Of a stretch of DNA of 64,000 nt, positions 37,377-46,517 are shown piece by piece (position 1 is the stretch's first letter; each line of letters starts with the position of its first letter). Made by a program: the position numbers and the translations under genes. The stretch covers positions 434,001 to 498,000 of the forward strand of contig NZ_CP041216.1 of NCBI RefSeq assembly GCF_020511155.1, read 5' to 3'. Source of the DNA: Shewanella glacialimarina. GTDB taxonomy: Bacteria; Pseudomonadota; Gammaproteobacteria; Enterobacterales; Shewanellaceae. The notes below the pieces were generated by a model. The model did no database searches. It was not told the DNA's origin and saw only the letters and a program-made list of their open reading frames with translations.

Positions 37377-37405
37377 GAAGCGCACTGCCCGAAAGCAGGC
37401 GCTTC
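37377..37405 (-). terminator. Intercistronic hairpin between the ExeM-like and endonuclease genes
   Basis: GAAGCGC/GCGCTTC outer arms with a CTGC/GCAG inner stem in the 74-base gap between the two nuclease genes. No T run follows, so it is more likely a processing or attenuation hairpin than a full terminator. Confidence 0.5.
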
Positions 37406-37422
37406 ATTATCTAGTTGATCGC

Positions 37423-40400
37423 TTATTTGCGCAGACGACGGCGAATCGCTGCCAATCCGAACAAGGATAACAAGCTGATAAAGCCGGTGCTACCAGCTTT
37501 ACCATTACCACCAGTGTTATCGGTTTCTTCTTCGACAATGTCAGCAATCAAGGCGTCGCGGCTAGATACCTTCGCTAGGAATGTTTGCTGAGACCCTTCT
37601 ACAAGTTGGCCATTACGCATTAACTTTACAGTCACGTTGTAGATAGCTGATGGCGCACCGAAGACCTCAAAATTCACCAAAGCTGTTGCGTCATTAGAAA
37701 GGACCACATTAGGCAGCAGCAGTTGGGTCAAATCTAAACGCAGTTCATCATCATAAGGACTCATACTGATAGTTGCGATATCGCCCACTTGAGCAGAAAT
37801 ATCAGTAGGGATCTGGTAAGGGACCTTGATCAGCTTATTCAGTTTTGTCAGGTTCAGAGGCACGTCAGCATCCGCATCACCAGGCTTATAGCTAAGGTTA
37901 ATGAGTGCAGGGTCGTGATCCGACGCGCGATACATGTCGGCTTTGTAAAACTTATGTGCGCCAGTACCGTCGATACTACCTTTAAAGCTGTTTTGGTAGT
38001 CATACAAACCAGTCTCTGCAGCATTAACATGCCAGTCAGTGGCATCAATCACGCGATCTTTCAGAGAAGGCGAGATCAAGATGTGATCAAGCGATCCTAA
38101 TTCGTCACTGAAAGAATAACTCCAAGGCGTTTTGCCCTTCTCTTTGAACTTTTCACCGACGATATCGATGTAGCCGTAGGTCTTAGTGATAGTGACTGGA
38201 GAGCCATCTTCGTTAAACTGAGGCTTAGGCCCAAGGAAAGTGTGGCTAGCAGTGACGATCGTCTTATTACGTGGGTTCTCGGTAAGAACCAGTACAGGAT
38301 CTTCTTTACCATAGGCGTTCAAATCACCAAGGATGATCTTGTCCCCACGCACATCTTCCATCTCTTCACCTAAGTGTACGGCACCGGCTACGCGGAACTC
38401 GGCACAAGCCCCTTGGTAGTCCAGATCGGGTGCTTCACGGTTGTTCCACGTCGTGGCATTGCCAAACTCAACATCTTGCCATTCTTCCCAACAACTAGAG
38501 CCTTTTGACTTAAGGTGATTTACAGCTAGCGTCAAGCGCTTGCCTGTTTGGTTAATGATAAAGGTTACCACCAAGGCATCGCGGTGGTAGTTTTGACCGT
38601 CCTCTAAGATCTCTTGGTTTTGATCTTTGATCACCTCACCTAAATCGTTGACGATAGTAGGCGCTTTCTGCTGAGGCATTGGGATAACGCGAGTGCGCTC
38701 AATGCTCATCTTGCTTGGGCGATAGATGATACCTGTTGCAATGGCGTCAGAACCAATGGCGTCTAAGTTATCAAGCATTTGATTACCGTTGTTGTCAAAA
38801 CCAACAAACACATAACGGTTCTCTGTAGAGTTAGGGCCATTGTAATCCTGGGCGCGCTCATCCACATACTTGATATTGACCTGGTTCACAATCTCAGCAA
38901 TAGCACTGTCATCGCCAAAACCGTTGTTTTCAATCTCCATCAGGGCCATTACATCAGCATCCTGAGCACGAATAATTTCTACCAGCTTGGTTCTCTGGTG
39001 AATGTATTCATCGTAGGTATCAGCGCCTCGGCTCTGACCAAAGTTGTTATTGTCGCCACCGAAAGGAGAGTTAAAGAAGTTAAACAGGTTCTGACTGGCA
39101 ACGCGGATGGCAAACTCATCTTCTGCCACAGTGTCATTCAGATCAGGCTTATTAGTACGCGGTAGGTTGTGAATAAAGTTATCACTCGCCAACTGATTGG
39201 TTATGGTCAGGCTGTAGTCCTGGTCATACTTATCAGTGCCAGGGATCAGCTCGGTTTCATATTGACTGATCACACCCTGCGCATTAACGAGACTATCGTC
39301 GATGCGAATATAGTTAGTGTGTGGGTCACTGTTAAAGCCTGCGTAATAAGGCAACTCGGTGCCGTTGGATTTAGGCGAACTTTCAATCACTAAACGATAG
39401 TCATTGTTCTGCTCATAAGCCGCTTTAGACTCTGGGCTTCCAGCAACATGCAAGTGGTTAGGCTGTAAATTAGGACGCTTATAAGCCGCCACCATGTTGT
39501 TACGACCGTTAGGCGTTGATAGGTAGTTGTAGCTGAAGCTGCGAGCAATACGCATATCTTGGTCGCCATCAGTCTGAGGATCCAGATCTGTAGGCAAGTT
39601 AACCAACATACCTTCATAACGTTCTAGGGTCTTATCGAAAGAGCCGTTATCAGCGCTAATAACCTCAATATCTGTAGGCAACGTTAGAATGTTAGTATCA
39701 GTCACGTTCCAGCTAAATGCCGTATCAGCTGACAGTTGCGTCTGGCCTTGGTATTCAGCTACTTTACTGCCGACACAAACAGTCTGACCTACTTTTAGAT
39801 CACCAGCAGCGCTAGAGCTAACAAAGATACCATCGGAAGTCTCAGAGTCGTTGTCAGAAACAAGATTGCGAAGATAGAAGCCTTCGTTAGGGATAGAAAC
39901 CTTAACTGAGATGACCCCCTCTACGGCAACTTTTTCATCTGATTCAGTCTTACCTTCAGCAATTAAAGGCGAGGTAAAGCCTGTCCCCTGAACTTCGCTA
40001 GGAGACATGATTTCACTCTTATCCGTTGGACAAGTGAAAATATCCATGATGTCGGTAGCATCAGCAGCGGGCAGCTCTGATTTACCTAAATCATCAAATC
40101 TCATTGGTAAGATGTTCTGCCACTTCGTCGCATCGAAGGTGCTTGATTGAGCGGGAGTGTTGCCATCAGCGGCTTGCTTACGACGTAAAGTGGTATTCGG
40201 TGCCCATTTGCTACCATCATTCACTGCTCCAACACGATCAATAACGGTATCACCATTTTTCAGGAAAAAGCCGTCATTGCTGGTCATGAACAGGTTGTTA
40301 TACCTATTGCTGCTGTCATATGTAGAGACAATAACTGTGCCACCTTGAGTCGCAATAGCATTACGAAACTCTTCAGTAGATCGACTATTAACAATAACCA

Positions 40401-40671
40401 TAGACGCGCCGGAGGCAAGAGTCTGACCACTCAACAGCGGCTTAGCATCAGCGTTGAGTAACTCGTTGTCATACTTACCGTCAGAGCGTTGGAAAGCTGT
40501 AATATCATCAGTAAAAGTGAAGGCATCAGAGCCTGTATTAGTGATCTCAACCGCGCCCACATTGGCATCGGCACTTTGGGTCATTTCGGTGATCAGCAAA
40601 TCTTCAACGCCAGCGAAGGCGCCCATGCTGATGGTGCTGGCAATGGCCAGCGATAGGAAACTTTTTTTCAT
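37423..40671 (-). CDS. ExeM/NucH-family extracellular nuclease with GlyGly-CTERM
   Basis: A 1082-residue secreted nuclease. The start is the ATG at 40671, giving MKKSFLSLAIASTISMGAFA signal peptide, not the longer frame to 40698. An N-terminal lamin-tail domain (about 20-190) and an OB-type region are followed by an endonuclease/exonuclease/phosphatase domain at about 520-925. That domain carries ASQNLFNFF, MALMEIENNGFG, NHLKSKGSSCWEEW, GDLNAYG, SLDHILIS and RASDHDPAL; all catalytic residues are present. The tail is GlyGly-CTERM-like (KAGSTGFISLLSLFGLAAIRRR). In Shewanella oneidensis ExeM degrades extracellular DNA. It lies 33 bases downstream of the porin gene, so they are likely co-transcribed. 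Confidence 0.88.
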   Translation of the reverse strand: MKKSFLSLAIASTISMGAFAGVEDLLITEMTQSADANVGAVEITNTGSDAFTFTDDITAFQRSDGKYDNELLNADAKPLLSGQTLASGASMVIVNSRSTEEFRNAIATQGGTVIVSTYDSSNRYNNLFMTSNDGFFLKNGDTVIDRVGAVNDGSKWAPNTTLRRKQAADGNTPAQSSTFDATKWQNILPMRFDDLGKSELPAADATDIMDIFTCPTDKSEIMSPSEVQGTGFTSPLIAEGKTESDEKVAVEGVISVKVSIPNEGFYLRNLVSDNDSETSDGIFVSSSAAGDLKVGQTVCVGSKVAEYQGQTQLSADTAFSWNVTDTNILTLPTDIEVISADNGSFDKTLERYEGMLVNLPTDLDPQTDGDQDMRIARSFSYNYLSTPNGRNNMVAAYKRPNLQPNHLHVAGSPESKAAYEQNNDYRLVIESSPKSNGTELPYYAGFNSDPHTNYIRIDDSLVNAQGVISQYETELIPGTDKYDQDYSLTITNQLASDNFIHNLPRTNKPDLNDTVAEDEFAIRVASQNLFNFFNSPFGGDNNNFGQSRGADTYDEYIHQRTKLVEIIRAQDADVMALMEIENNGFGDDSAIAEIVNQVNIKYVDERAQDYNGPNSTENRYVFVGFDNNGNQMLDNLDAIGSDAIATGIIYRPSKMSIERTRVIPMPQQKAPTIVNDLGEVIKDQNQEILEDGQNYHRDALVVTFIINQTGKRLTLAVNHLKSKGSSCWEEWQDVEFGNATTWNNREAPDLDYQGACAEFRVAGAVHLGEEMEDVRGDKIILGDLNAYGKEDPVLVLTENPRNKTIVTASHTFLGPKPQFNEDGSPVTITKTYGYIDIVGEKFKEKGKTPWSYSFSDELGSLDHILISPSLKDRVIDATDWHVNAAETGLYDYQNSFKGSIDGTGAHKFYKADMYRASDHDPALINLSYKPGDADADVPLNLTKLNKLIKVPYQIPTDISAQVGDIATISMSPYDDELRLDLTQLLLPNVVLSNDATALVNFEVFGAPSAIYNVTVKLMRNGQLVEGSQQTFLAKVSSRDALIADIVEEETDNTGGNGKAGSTGFISLLSLFGLAAIRRRLRK

Positions 40672-40704
40672 AGTAAACTCTATAAAAGTTGAATTCAATT
40701 CGGA

Positions 40705-41757
40705 CTAGAAGTACATACGCGCGTAAGCGTAGGCTGCTTCAGGGGCTTCGCCAACTCGGCCTTCTAGGGACAGCACGATGTCGCGGGCAGGACGATAGTT
40801 GAAACCTAAACTGGCCCACTGTCGCTCTTTTCCGTACTCAGGTGGCAGTTCGGAGTAGTCGTAGTTAGGACCAATAAGATCCCAGCCCTCGTACTCTTCG
40901 TGGTTTACCGAGCTGATGATTTCCCAGTGCTGGTTCAGGTCGTACTTCGCACTTACCGTTACTCCCTGATTACGGAAGGTCTGATAATCTAGGTATACGT
41001 CACCGCTCTTACGTGTTGATAAGTCTTCATCTTCTACAAAACCATTCAAACCAATAGATAAATCTGGCATCAGTTTCAGGCGTGCACCGAAACCTATCTG
41101 TTGCTGCTCACCATATTTACTGATCCCGTTAGAGCCGCCGCGCGTTTCTAGGCCAACCACAATAGATAGCAGATCAGACATCCACCCCATGTATCCGTTA
41201 ATGATGTCACCTTGTAGCGCACCACTCTTGTGTTCACCATCGTATGAGTAAGAAGTACCGAAAATTAGATTTTCAAATTCAGCTTGATACTTAACTGTGT
41301 TCTCTTGGTCACCCGCTTCACCGGTTTCAACGGACTTGTTGAAGGTAAAATCACCGAAGTGGTCGTAATCGTCGAATGCTGTATCGGTCAAGCCGAGCTC
41401 GATCCACTGTTGTTCGGTAAAGGCATAGCCTACGTATAACTTGTCGATGGCCAATTCAAACTCACCGTCTCCGCCTAGCCAGTTACGGCGTTGGTAATCG
41501 AGCTCAAGACGATAGGTAAATTGTTGACGTTGCCCCGTTACGCCCATGGTGGCGAAGCTATCATCTACATAGCCCTTGGTATCATAGAACTCATTGTGGT
41601 TGTAATCTGCGTGAGTATCAAAATGCCCACCGACACCCACTTCGCCATATAAGCGAACATTGTCGCCTTGACTGTCACCTTCTAGCATTACAGCGCTTAC
41701 TGAACCTGCACTAAACATAGTGACAATAGCGATTGCAATTATTGATTTGTTTAACAT
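40705..41757 (-). CDS. Outer-membrane porin-like beta-barrel protein
   Basis: A 350-residue protein with a signal peptide (cleavage near SAVMLEG), strongly alternating beta strands rich in aromatic and acidic residues, and a C-terminal Phe (YARMYF) as required by the BAM machinery. Motifs GEVGVGGHFDT at the N-terminus and repeated GxxxxR/Y-type strands fit a 16-strand general porin. It is the first gene of the nuclease operon (33 bases before the ExeM-like gene), so a role in letting nucleotides, oligonucleotides or phosphate cross the outer membrane is inferred. GGAAG lies before the minus-strand ATG. Confidence 0.75.
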   Translation of the reverse strand: MLNKSIIAIAIVTMFSAGSVSAVMLEGDSQGDNVRLYGEVGVGGHFDTHADYNHNEFYDTKGYVDDSFATMGVTGQRQQFTYRLELDYQRRNWLGGDGEFELAIDKLYVGYAFTEQQWIELGLTDTAFDDYDHFGDFTFNKSVETGEAGDQENTVKYQAEFENLIFGTSYSYDGEHKSGALQGDIINGYMGWMSDLLSIVVGLETRGGSNGISKYGEQQQIGFGARLKLMPDLSIGLNGFVEDEDLSTRKSGDVYLDYQTFRNQGVTVSAKYDLNQHWEIISSVNHEEYEGWDLIGPNYDYSELPPEYGKERQWASLGFNYRPARDIVLSLEGRVGEAPEAAYAYARMYF

Positions 41758-42276
41758 TGCTGTTACTTCCGATTAGTAATTTGTCAGCCTATATTTGAAG
41801 GCTAAACTCAAAATTAAAAATATTTATTTATTAATTCGTAAACTGCTAACGGCTCAGAGAGGTGGAGCATTCGATGGTGAAATCACCAATATCTTTGTTA
41901 CATATTTCATATATCAACCCCGTTTTTATAATGTTTTCGCTAATTTTTATTAACGTGAGGTGCGATTGTTACAGAGTTTCACAACAAAAAAAAGGATGTT
42001 CAGTCACATTTGCATACATAAGTACCTGTTAAACAAAGATAAAAAGTGACTTATTGGGCATGTCAGAGAACGAGGTTCGATCATTGTTTGTTTATGTACC
42101 ATAAGATCAGTCACTTAAGGGAGAACGTGGTCCGATGTGTCTTGTGTGAAATGATGTGAGAATTAAGGGGGTGGTTATTTAAGTTGTACTGATTAAGATA
42201 GGCAAGTTAACAAAAAAGGATGACATAGCGTCATCCTTTTTTGTTATTTTAAAAGCTAAAACCTAATATCTAAAAG
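41758..42276. other. 519-base gap upstream of the porin gene
   Basis: Divided between the porin upstream region and the purC terminator at 42212-42242. It contains a small GGTGAAATCACC dyad (41877-41888) and AT-rich stretches with TATAAA-like boxes on the minus strand. I looked for a Pho box (CTGTCAT direct repeats with 11-bp spacing) and did not find a convincing one. Confidence 0.5.
42212..42242. terminator. Terminator after purC
   Basis: AAAAAAGGATGAC/GTCATCCTTTTTT perfect arms with an ATAGC loop; it serves purC on the minus strand and is symmetric enough to work on both. Confidence 0.9.
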
Positions 42277-43380
42277 CTAGTCGATAAGATCGTACTGTTT
42301 TTTTAGAATGTCAATAATGTCGGCTTTTGGGTTAGATGATAAGGTGATTTTTTTACCGGTCACTTTTTCTGCTACGCCAGTATAGGTTTCTGACACCAAC
42401 ATCATCGCAGCTAACGGTAAATCGTTATCGCGAGCTAATGCTTCGCGCTCAGGCATTCTGTCTTTATTTAATAAAATGTCCGCATCGTCAAAATGGTTCA
42501 ATAAGAATTGGCGGAAACCTTCTTTTGAATTCTCGACAATTTTACCATCACGGTAAGCTGGGCCGTCCCAAATACGCGAAGAATCTGGGGTGCCGACTTC
42601 ATCCATATAAATAAGTTTTGAGTGGCCATCTTTATCGGTGACATAACCAAATTCAAACTTGGTATCAACAAAGACTTGATCTAACTTGGCTAGCGCATCT
42701 GAAATAACATTGAAGCCTTGCTTGAGAAGTTTTTCATATAAGTCGATATCAGAAGCTTTTTCAAAACCAAACGCTTGATAATGGGCTTCAATATCACTGC
42801 GGCTAATGTTGACATCATCTTGTGCAGGCACGCCTGGAATACCGGTTAAAATGCCTTTGGTCGACGGCGTGATTAATAGCTCAGGTAATTTTTGATCTTT
42901 GCTTAATCCTTCAGGTAGTGTGATACCACAGAATTCACGCTCGCCTTTAGCGTAAGCACGCCACATAGAACCGGTAATGTACTGACGACAAATAGCTTCA
43001 ACTTTAATCGGACGGGCTTTTTGCACAATCCACACAAATGGATGCGGGATATCCAGAATATGGCTGTCAGCTAAGCCATTTTCAGCAAATAGCTTAAACC
43101 AGTTATTTGAAATAGCGTTCAGTGCCGCGCCTTTACCTGGAATGCCTTGTAAATTGCCTTCACCATGAAAAATACAATCAAAGGCTGAAATTCGATCACT
43201 GATCACCATGATAGCAAGCGGGGTATTTTCAGGAACATCATAGCCTTTGTCTTTGATTAAACGACGACTATCAGCTTCAGTTAGCCAGTAAACACTGCGT
43301 ACTTTACCGCTATGCACGGGTTTGTCTGTGCGAATAGGTAAATCGTTATTAACGGCTAAAACGGAATCGGCAAGACTCAT
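42277..43380 (-). CDS. purC: SAICAR synthetase PurC
   Basis: A 367-residue phosphoribosylaminoimidazole-succinocarboxamide synthase. It joins CAIR and aspartate using ATP in de novo purine synthesis. Recognisable motifs are [12 protein letters not shown] (ATP-binding strand), [47 protein letters not shown] and [14 protein letters not shown]. The protein belongs to the longer (about 367-residue) gammaproteobacterial form and not the 237-residue E. coli form. It is a single gene with its own terminator; no PurR operator was recognised upstream. Confidence 0.94.
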   Translation of the reverse strand: MSLADSVLAVNNDLPIRTDKPVHSGKVRSVYWLTEADSRRLIKDKGYDVPENTPLAIMVISDRISAFDCIFHGEGNLQGIPGKGAALNAISNNWFKLFAENGLADSHILDIPHPFVWIVQKARPIKVEAICRQYITGSMWRAYAKGEREFCGITLPEGLSKDQKLPELLITPSTKGILTGIPGVPAQDDVNISRSDIEAHYQAFGFEKASDIDLYEKLLKQGFNVISDALAKLDQVFVDTKFEFGYVTDKDGHSKLIYMDEVGTPDSSRIWDGPAYRDGKIVENSKEGFRQFLLNHFDDADILLNKDRMPEREALARDNDLPLAAMMLVSETYTGVAEKVTGKKITLSSNPKADIIDILKKQYDLID

Positions 43381-43617
43381 AACGAGTATTCCTCTATTTG
43401 AAGGTGTAAGGGCTATTTTTGATGGTGGCTATTTTACCCGTATTCCTCAGTTTTGCCACGTAAAAAGGCTAGGGTTAAATAGGCTTTTTTGATAACAGAA
43501 CAATCATCGGCATAAATTTGCCTGTAACAAGCAATATCGCGAGCACACCGTAATATTTGCTGACAGGTATTCGCATATCAGGCAGTATTCATTTCTTTAA
43601 CATAAAGAGTCAATAAC

Positions 43618-44580
43618 GTGACCAATACCCAAGTCGATAACGCCGCCAAGTTAGGTCTGATTTTTGTTTCCATAGCGGTCTTTTTTTGGGGTATTTTACC
43701 CATAGCGTTGAAATTGTCTGGGCAGTTCATTGACCCCGTAACCTTGACCTGGTTTCGATTTGTCATGGCGTTTGTGGTGACACTCTTGCTGCAATGGCGA
43801 TTCGGTAAGCTGAAACAATTTAATGTTTTAATCAGCAGCGACTGGCTCAAATTAAGCCTTGCCGGTATTTTGTTGATGTTCAATTATGTCTCGTTTGTTT
43901 ACTCGCTCGACTATCTTGCCCCTGGCACAGCGCAACTGAATTTTCAAACTGCTCCCTTCTTTCTCGCTTTTGGTGGAGTGTTATTATTTAAAGAACGCTT
44001 AAATGCGATGCAGCTGAGTTGTTTTGCCACATTAGCCATTGGCATGTTGATGTTTTTCCATCCGAATTTAAATTTGAGTCATAGCGACAATCATCAAATA
44101 GTCATCGGGGTGATGATTGTGCAATTTTCGGTGTTGTCTTGGACCAGCTATGCCTTATTGCAAAAATCATTAGGCAGTAAATTATCACCCAGTAATGTGT
44201 TGCTGTTTATCTATGGGCTGGGCATTTTTGCTATGGCGCCGTTTAGTGACTTTAGTCATTTTGCATTAATGGATTCATCTAACTGGATGGTAGTTATTTT
44301 TTGCGGCGCCAATACCTTAATTGCCTACGGCTGTTTTGGTCAGGCGATGAAGTATTGGCCCACGGCTCAGGTTAGCGCCATGCTAGCCTTAACGCCGGTG
44401 CTGAGTTTCAGTTCAACGGCCTTAGTGGTCAGCTTAGGCTGGTGGAATGGGGTATTTAGCGCAGATAACCTAGATGCACTATCGCTAATGGGCATAGTGT
44501 TGATTATTTGTTCAGTGTTTGCGGTGCAAATATGGCCGCTGTATTTGAAGCGTAAGGCAGCTAAACGGCTTGTGAGCTAA
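43618..44580 (+). CDS. EamA/DMT-family inner-membrane transporter
   Basis: A 320-residue protein with ten predicted membrane helices arranged as two EamA repeats (first helix LIFVSIAVFFWGILPIALK; later LLMFNYVSFVYSLDYLAPGTAQL and SVLSWTSYALLQKSLGSK). The start is GTG at 43618, since no ATG is near and this gives the full first helix. DMT carriers export metabolites such as amino acids or nucleosides; the substrate is unknown. Divergent from purC. Confidence 0.85.
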   Translation: MTNTQVDNAAKLGLIFVSIAVFFWGILPIALKLSGQFIDPVTLTWFRFVMAFVVTLLLQWRFGKLKQFNVLISSDWLKLSLAGILLMFNYVSFVYSLDYLAPGTAQLNFQTAPFFLAFGGVLLFKERLNAMQLSCFATLAIGMLMFFHPNLNLSHSDNHQIVIGVMIVQFSVLSWTSYALLQKSLGSKLSPSNVLLFIYGLGIFAMAPFSDFSHFALMDSSNWMVVIFCGANTLIAYGCFGQAMKYWPTAQVSAMLALTPVLSFSSTALVVSLGWWNGVFSADNLDALSLMGIVLIICSVFAVQIWPLYLKRKAAKRLVS

Positions 44581-44680
44581 GTTTGCTATTCTATTATGCC
44601 TGCATCAGCCTGAGTCCAGATAATAGTGACAGGGTATGATGCAGGTTTCTCATGCTCGCGCGAATGTCGTTCGATACAGT

Positions 44681-45250
44681 TTAAAACTTAGGTTTGTACT
44701 CAAACTCAGCTTGGGCTTTGCTGTCGGTAAAAATTTCAATAGCCTGTTTTTTATTAAAAAAGCGATTAACAAGGTTATTCGGAAATGACTGAATATAGGC
44801 GTTAAAGTTAGCCACGTTTTGATTGAAAATTCTTACCGCCGCGCCTACATTATCTTCTTGTTCGGTCACTTCATACATAAATTTAGCGAATGATTCAGAC
44901 GCTCTTAATTCTGGATAAGCTTCAACTGCCACATGAATGCCTTTGATTAAAGCTTGTGATGCCTGATCGACTTTGCTTTGTAATTGGGTATCAATATTAT
45001 TGTCTTGTAGCGCATTAATCCCTTGACGTAATGCAGTGATTTTAGGCAACAACTCTTTTTCATAATCTTGGTGCTGCTGCAGCACGCGGTCAAGCTCAGG
45101 CATGATGCGGCCACGTTGTCTTTCTTGCGTTAACACATCTGCCCAGCCTCGCTGTACCGCGTTGTGCTCTTTAACAATACCGTTATAAATACTGAAAACA
45201 GCAATGGCGACGACAACCAGGATAGCGATGATAATGAAAGACGATTGCAT
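44681..45250 (-). CDS. lemA: LemA-family protein
   Basis: A 189-residue protein with an N-terminal membrane helix (FIIIAILVVVAIAVFSIYNGIV) and a helical-bundle domain: KEHNAVQRGWADVLTQERQR and the C-terminal NQNVANFNAYIQSFPNNLVNRFF segment (the conserved YN..IQ.fP..l...f motif). LemA proteins are of uncertain function in the envelope. It follows a larger membrane protein gene by 9 bases on the same strand, a pairing seen often for LemA. Confidence 0.9.
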   Translation of the reverse strand: MQSSFIIIAILVVVAIAVFSIYNGIVKEHNAVQRGWADVLTQERQRGRIMPELDRVLQQHQDYEKELLPKITALRQGINALQDNNIDTQLQSKVDQASQALIKGIHVAVEAYPELRASESFAKFMYEVTEQEDNVGAAVRIFNQNVANFNAYIQSFPNNLVNRFFNKKQAIEIFTDSKAQAEFEYKPKF

Positions 45251-45259
45251 AATTTATCC

Positions 45260-46330
45260 TTAATATAATGGGTTAGCACTGTGTTTGATGATTTGATTCA
45301 CAAAGCCAAAAATACGGTTTACGGTGAACAATGAGGTCTCATTGAGCAGTTCTTGTTTAAATTTTGTCGGTGAACTAATGTCATAATCCATGGGCGGATT
45401 AAGTAAATGAGTATTTTTTTGATTGATCAACACACTGCCATCATAGGCGAATTCAATGGTGAGATCATCGAGCTTATGGGCTAATTGTTCGCACGCAACT
45501 ACCACTACCGGTTCTAAAAACTTCGCTGCATTAAATTCAGAGTTTGTTTGCAGGTAAAACTTTTTCTCAAATTCCCGCGAGGCAGGCATAAAGTGTTGTT
45601 GCCAATGCTTAGGCAACTTGCTTTTGCTCATCACTAAATGACTCGTGTTATTGATTGCGGGGAAAATCACTCCTTGGCGATAGTAGTGATCGTAAACGGT
45701 GCGAGTGCGTGTTCTGCTTCCGCCTTTACCGTCAGACTCTTGATAGGTTTCTGTTCTTCTATCGACATAGTGATGGTAAACCACAGAGGCACGAATTAAT
45801 CCTAGTTCAGAGTTAAAGTCGATTTCTTTGCCCCACTCAACATTTTGAGAATAATTACCTCGTTTAAAGTCGACAAATTTATGTTCAGCATTATTTAAAA
45901 ATGTTGCTCCACAATCTGTCATATTGTAAAGATGCTTTAGGGCTTCATCTCTGAGTAAATTGGAGAGATTCTTTAGGCTTTTTTGACGCTTAAATACAGT
46001 AAAAATACCGACTAAAAGTGACAATAAGCACAAAGCAAAAATAACAAAGTCACTGTGAGTATAACGATACAACTGACCTTGAGTTTCAAGGTGGAACCAA
46101 TATCCTATGCTGGCGATAATGGCGGCTAGTATGCCAAGATATAACTGAGTGTTGCGGTATTTAAGTTGGTGTGGATACGCGATGGCGTTGTCTAAACATT
46201 CTGTGACAACCGCAATAGATTCTGAGTCAGACACCTTCGCCTGCAGTTTTTTAATAAACTGAGTCAGGGCTTTATTATTCATTCTTTTTTTATCTGATAG
46301 AGACTTAACTTCAGGGCTGAATGCTGACAT
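45260..46330 (-). CDS. LemA-associated membrane protein, DUF3137-like
   Basis: A 356-residue protein with two membrane helices at about 60-80 and 95-113 and a large soluble C-terminal domain. That domain contains VYHHYVDRRTETYQ and a Gly-Gly-Ser-Arg-Thr-Arg linker, then VFPAINNTSHLV-like strands. The layout and the position just upstream of lemA (9-base gap) are like the DUF3137 proteins paired with LemA elsewhere; I did not verify this by alignment. Function unknown. Confidence 0.6.
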   Translation of the reverse strand: MSAFSPEVKSLSDKKRMNNKALTQFIKKLQAKVSDSESIAVVTECLDNAIAYPHQLKYRNTQLYLGILAAIIASIGYWFHLETQGQLYRYTHSDFVIFALCLLSLLVGIFTVFKRQKSLKNLSNLLRDEALKHLYNMTDCGATFLNNAEHKFVDFKRGNYSQNVEWGKEIDFNSELGLIRASVVYHHYVDRRTETYQESDGKGGSRTRTRTVYDHYYRQGVIFPAINNTSHLVMSKSKLPKHWQQHFMPASREFEKKFYLQTNSEFNAAKFLEPVVVVACEQLAHKLDDLTIEFAYDGSVLINQKNTHLLNPPMDYDISSPTKFKQELLNETSLFTVNRIFGFVNQIIKHSANPLY

Positions 46331-46460
46331 AGGTGGAGTAGGTTGTTCTTTTTTAAGATAGTGTAGATATTACAAGGCAGAATTAATCTGTAAAGCGTTA
46401 AGATTATGCGGGCAGTTACCTTTATATTTTATGAGATTGGCATAACTGAGAGTAAAAACA

Positions 46461-46488
46461 AAAATGGAGCCGTTAGGCTCCATTTTTT
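46461..46488 (-). terminator. Terminator after deaD
   Basis: AAAATGGAGCC/GGCTCCATTTT arms with a GTTA loop, about 30 bases after the deaD stop on the minus strand. Confidence 0.85.
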
Positions 46489-46517
46489 ATTCAGATAACT
46501 GAATGATTTACTGGTAA

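Noticed and set aside
41880..42000. Possible Pho box upstream of the porin gene
   Set aside because: A TTGTGAAACTC/TGTAAC arrangement exists on the minus strand, but the repeat period is 10 and not 11, and the CTGTCA core is missing.
43578..43883. Minus-strand ORF of 101 codons overlapping the EamA transporter gene start
   Set aside because: It is antisense to a well-supported membrane protein and shows no domain or ribosome binding site.
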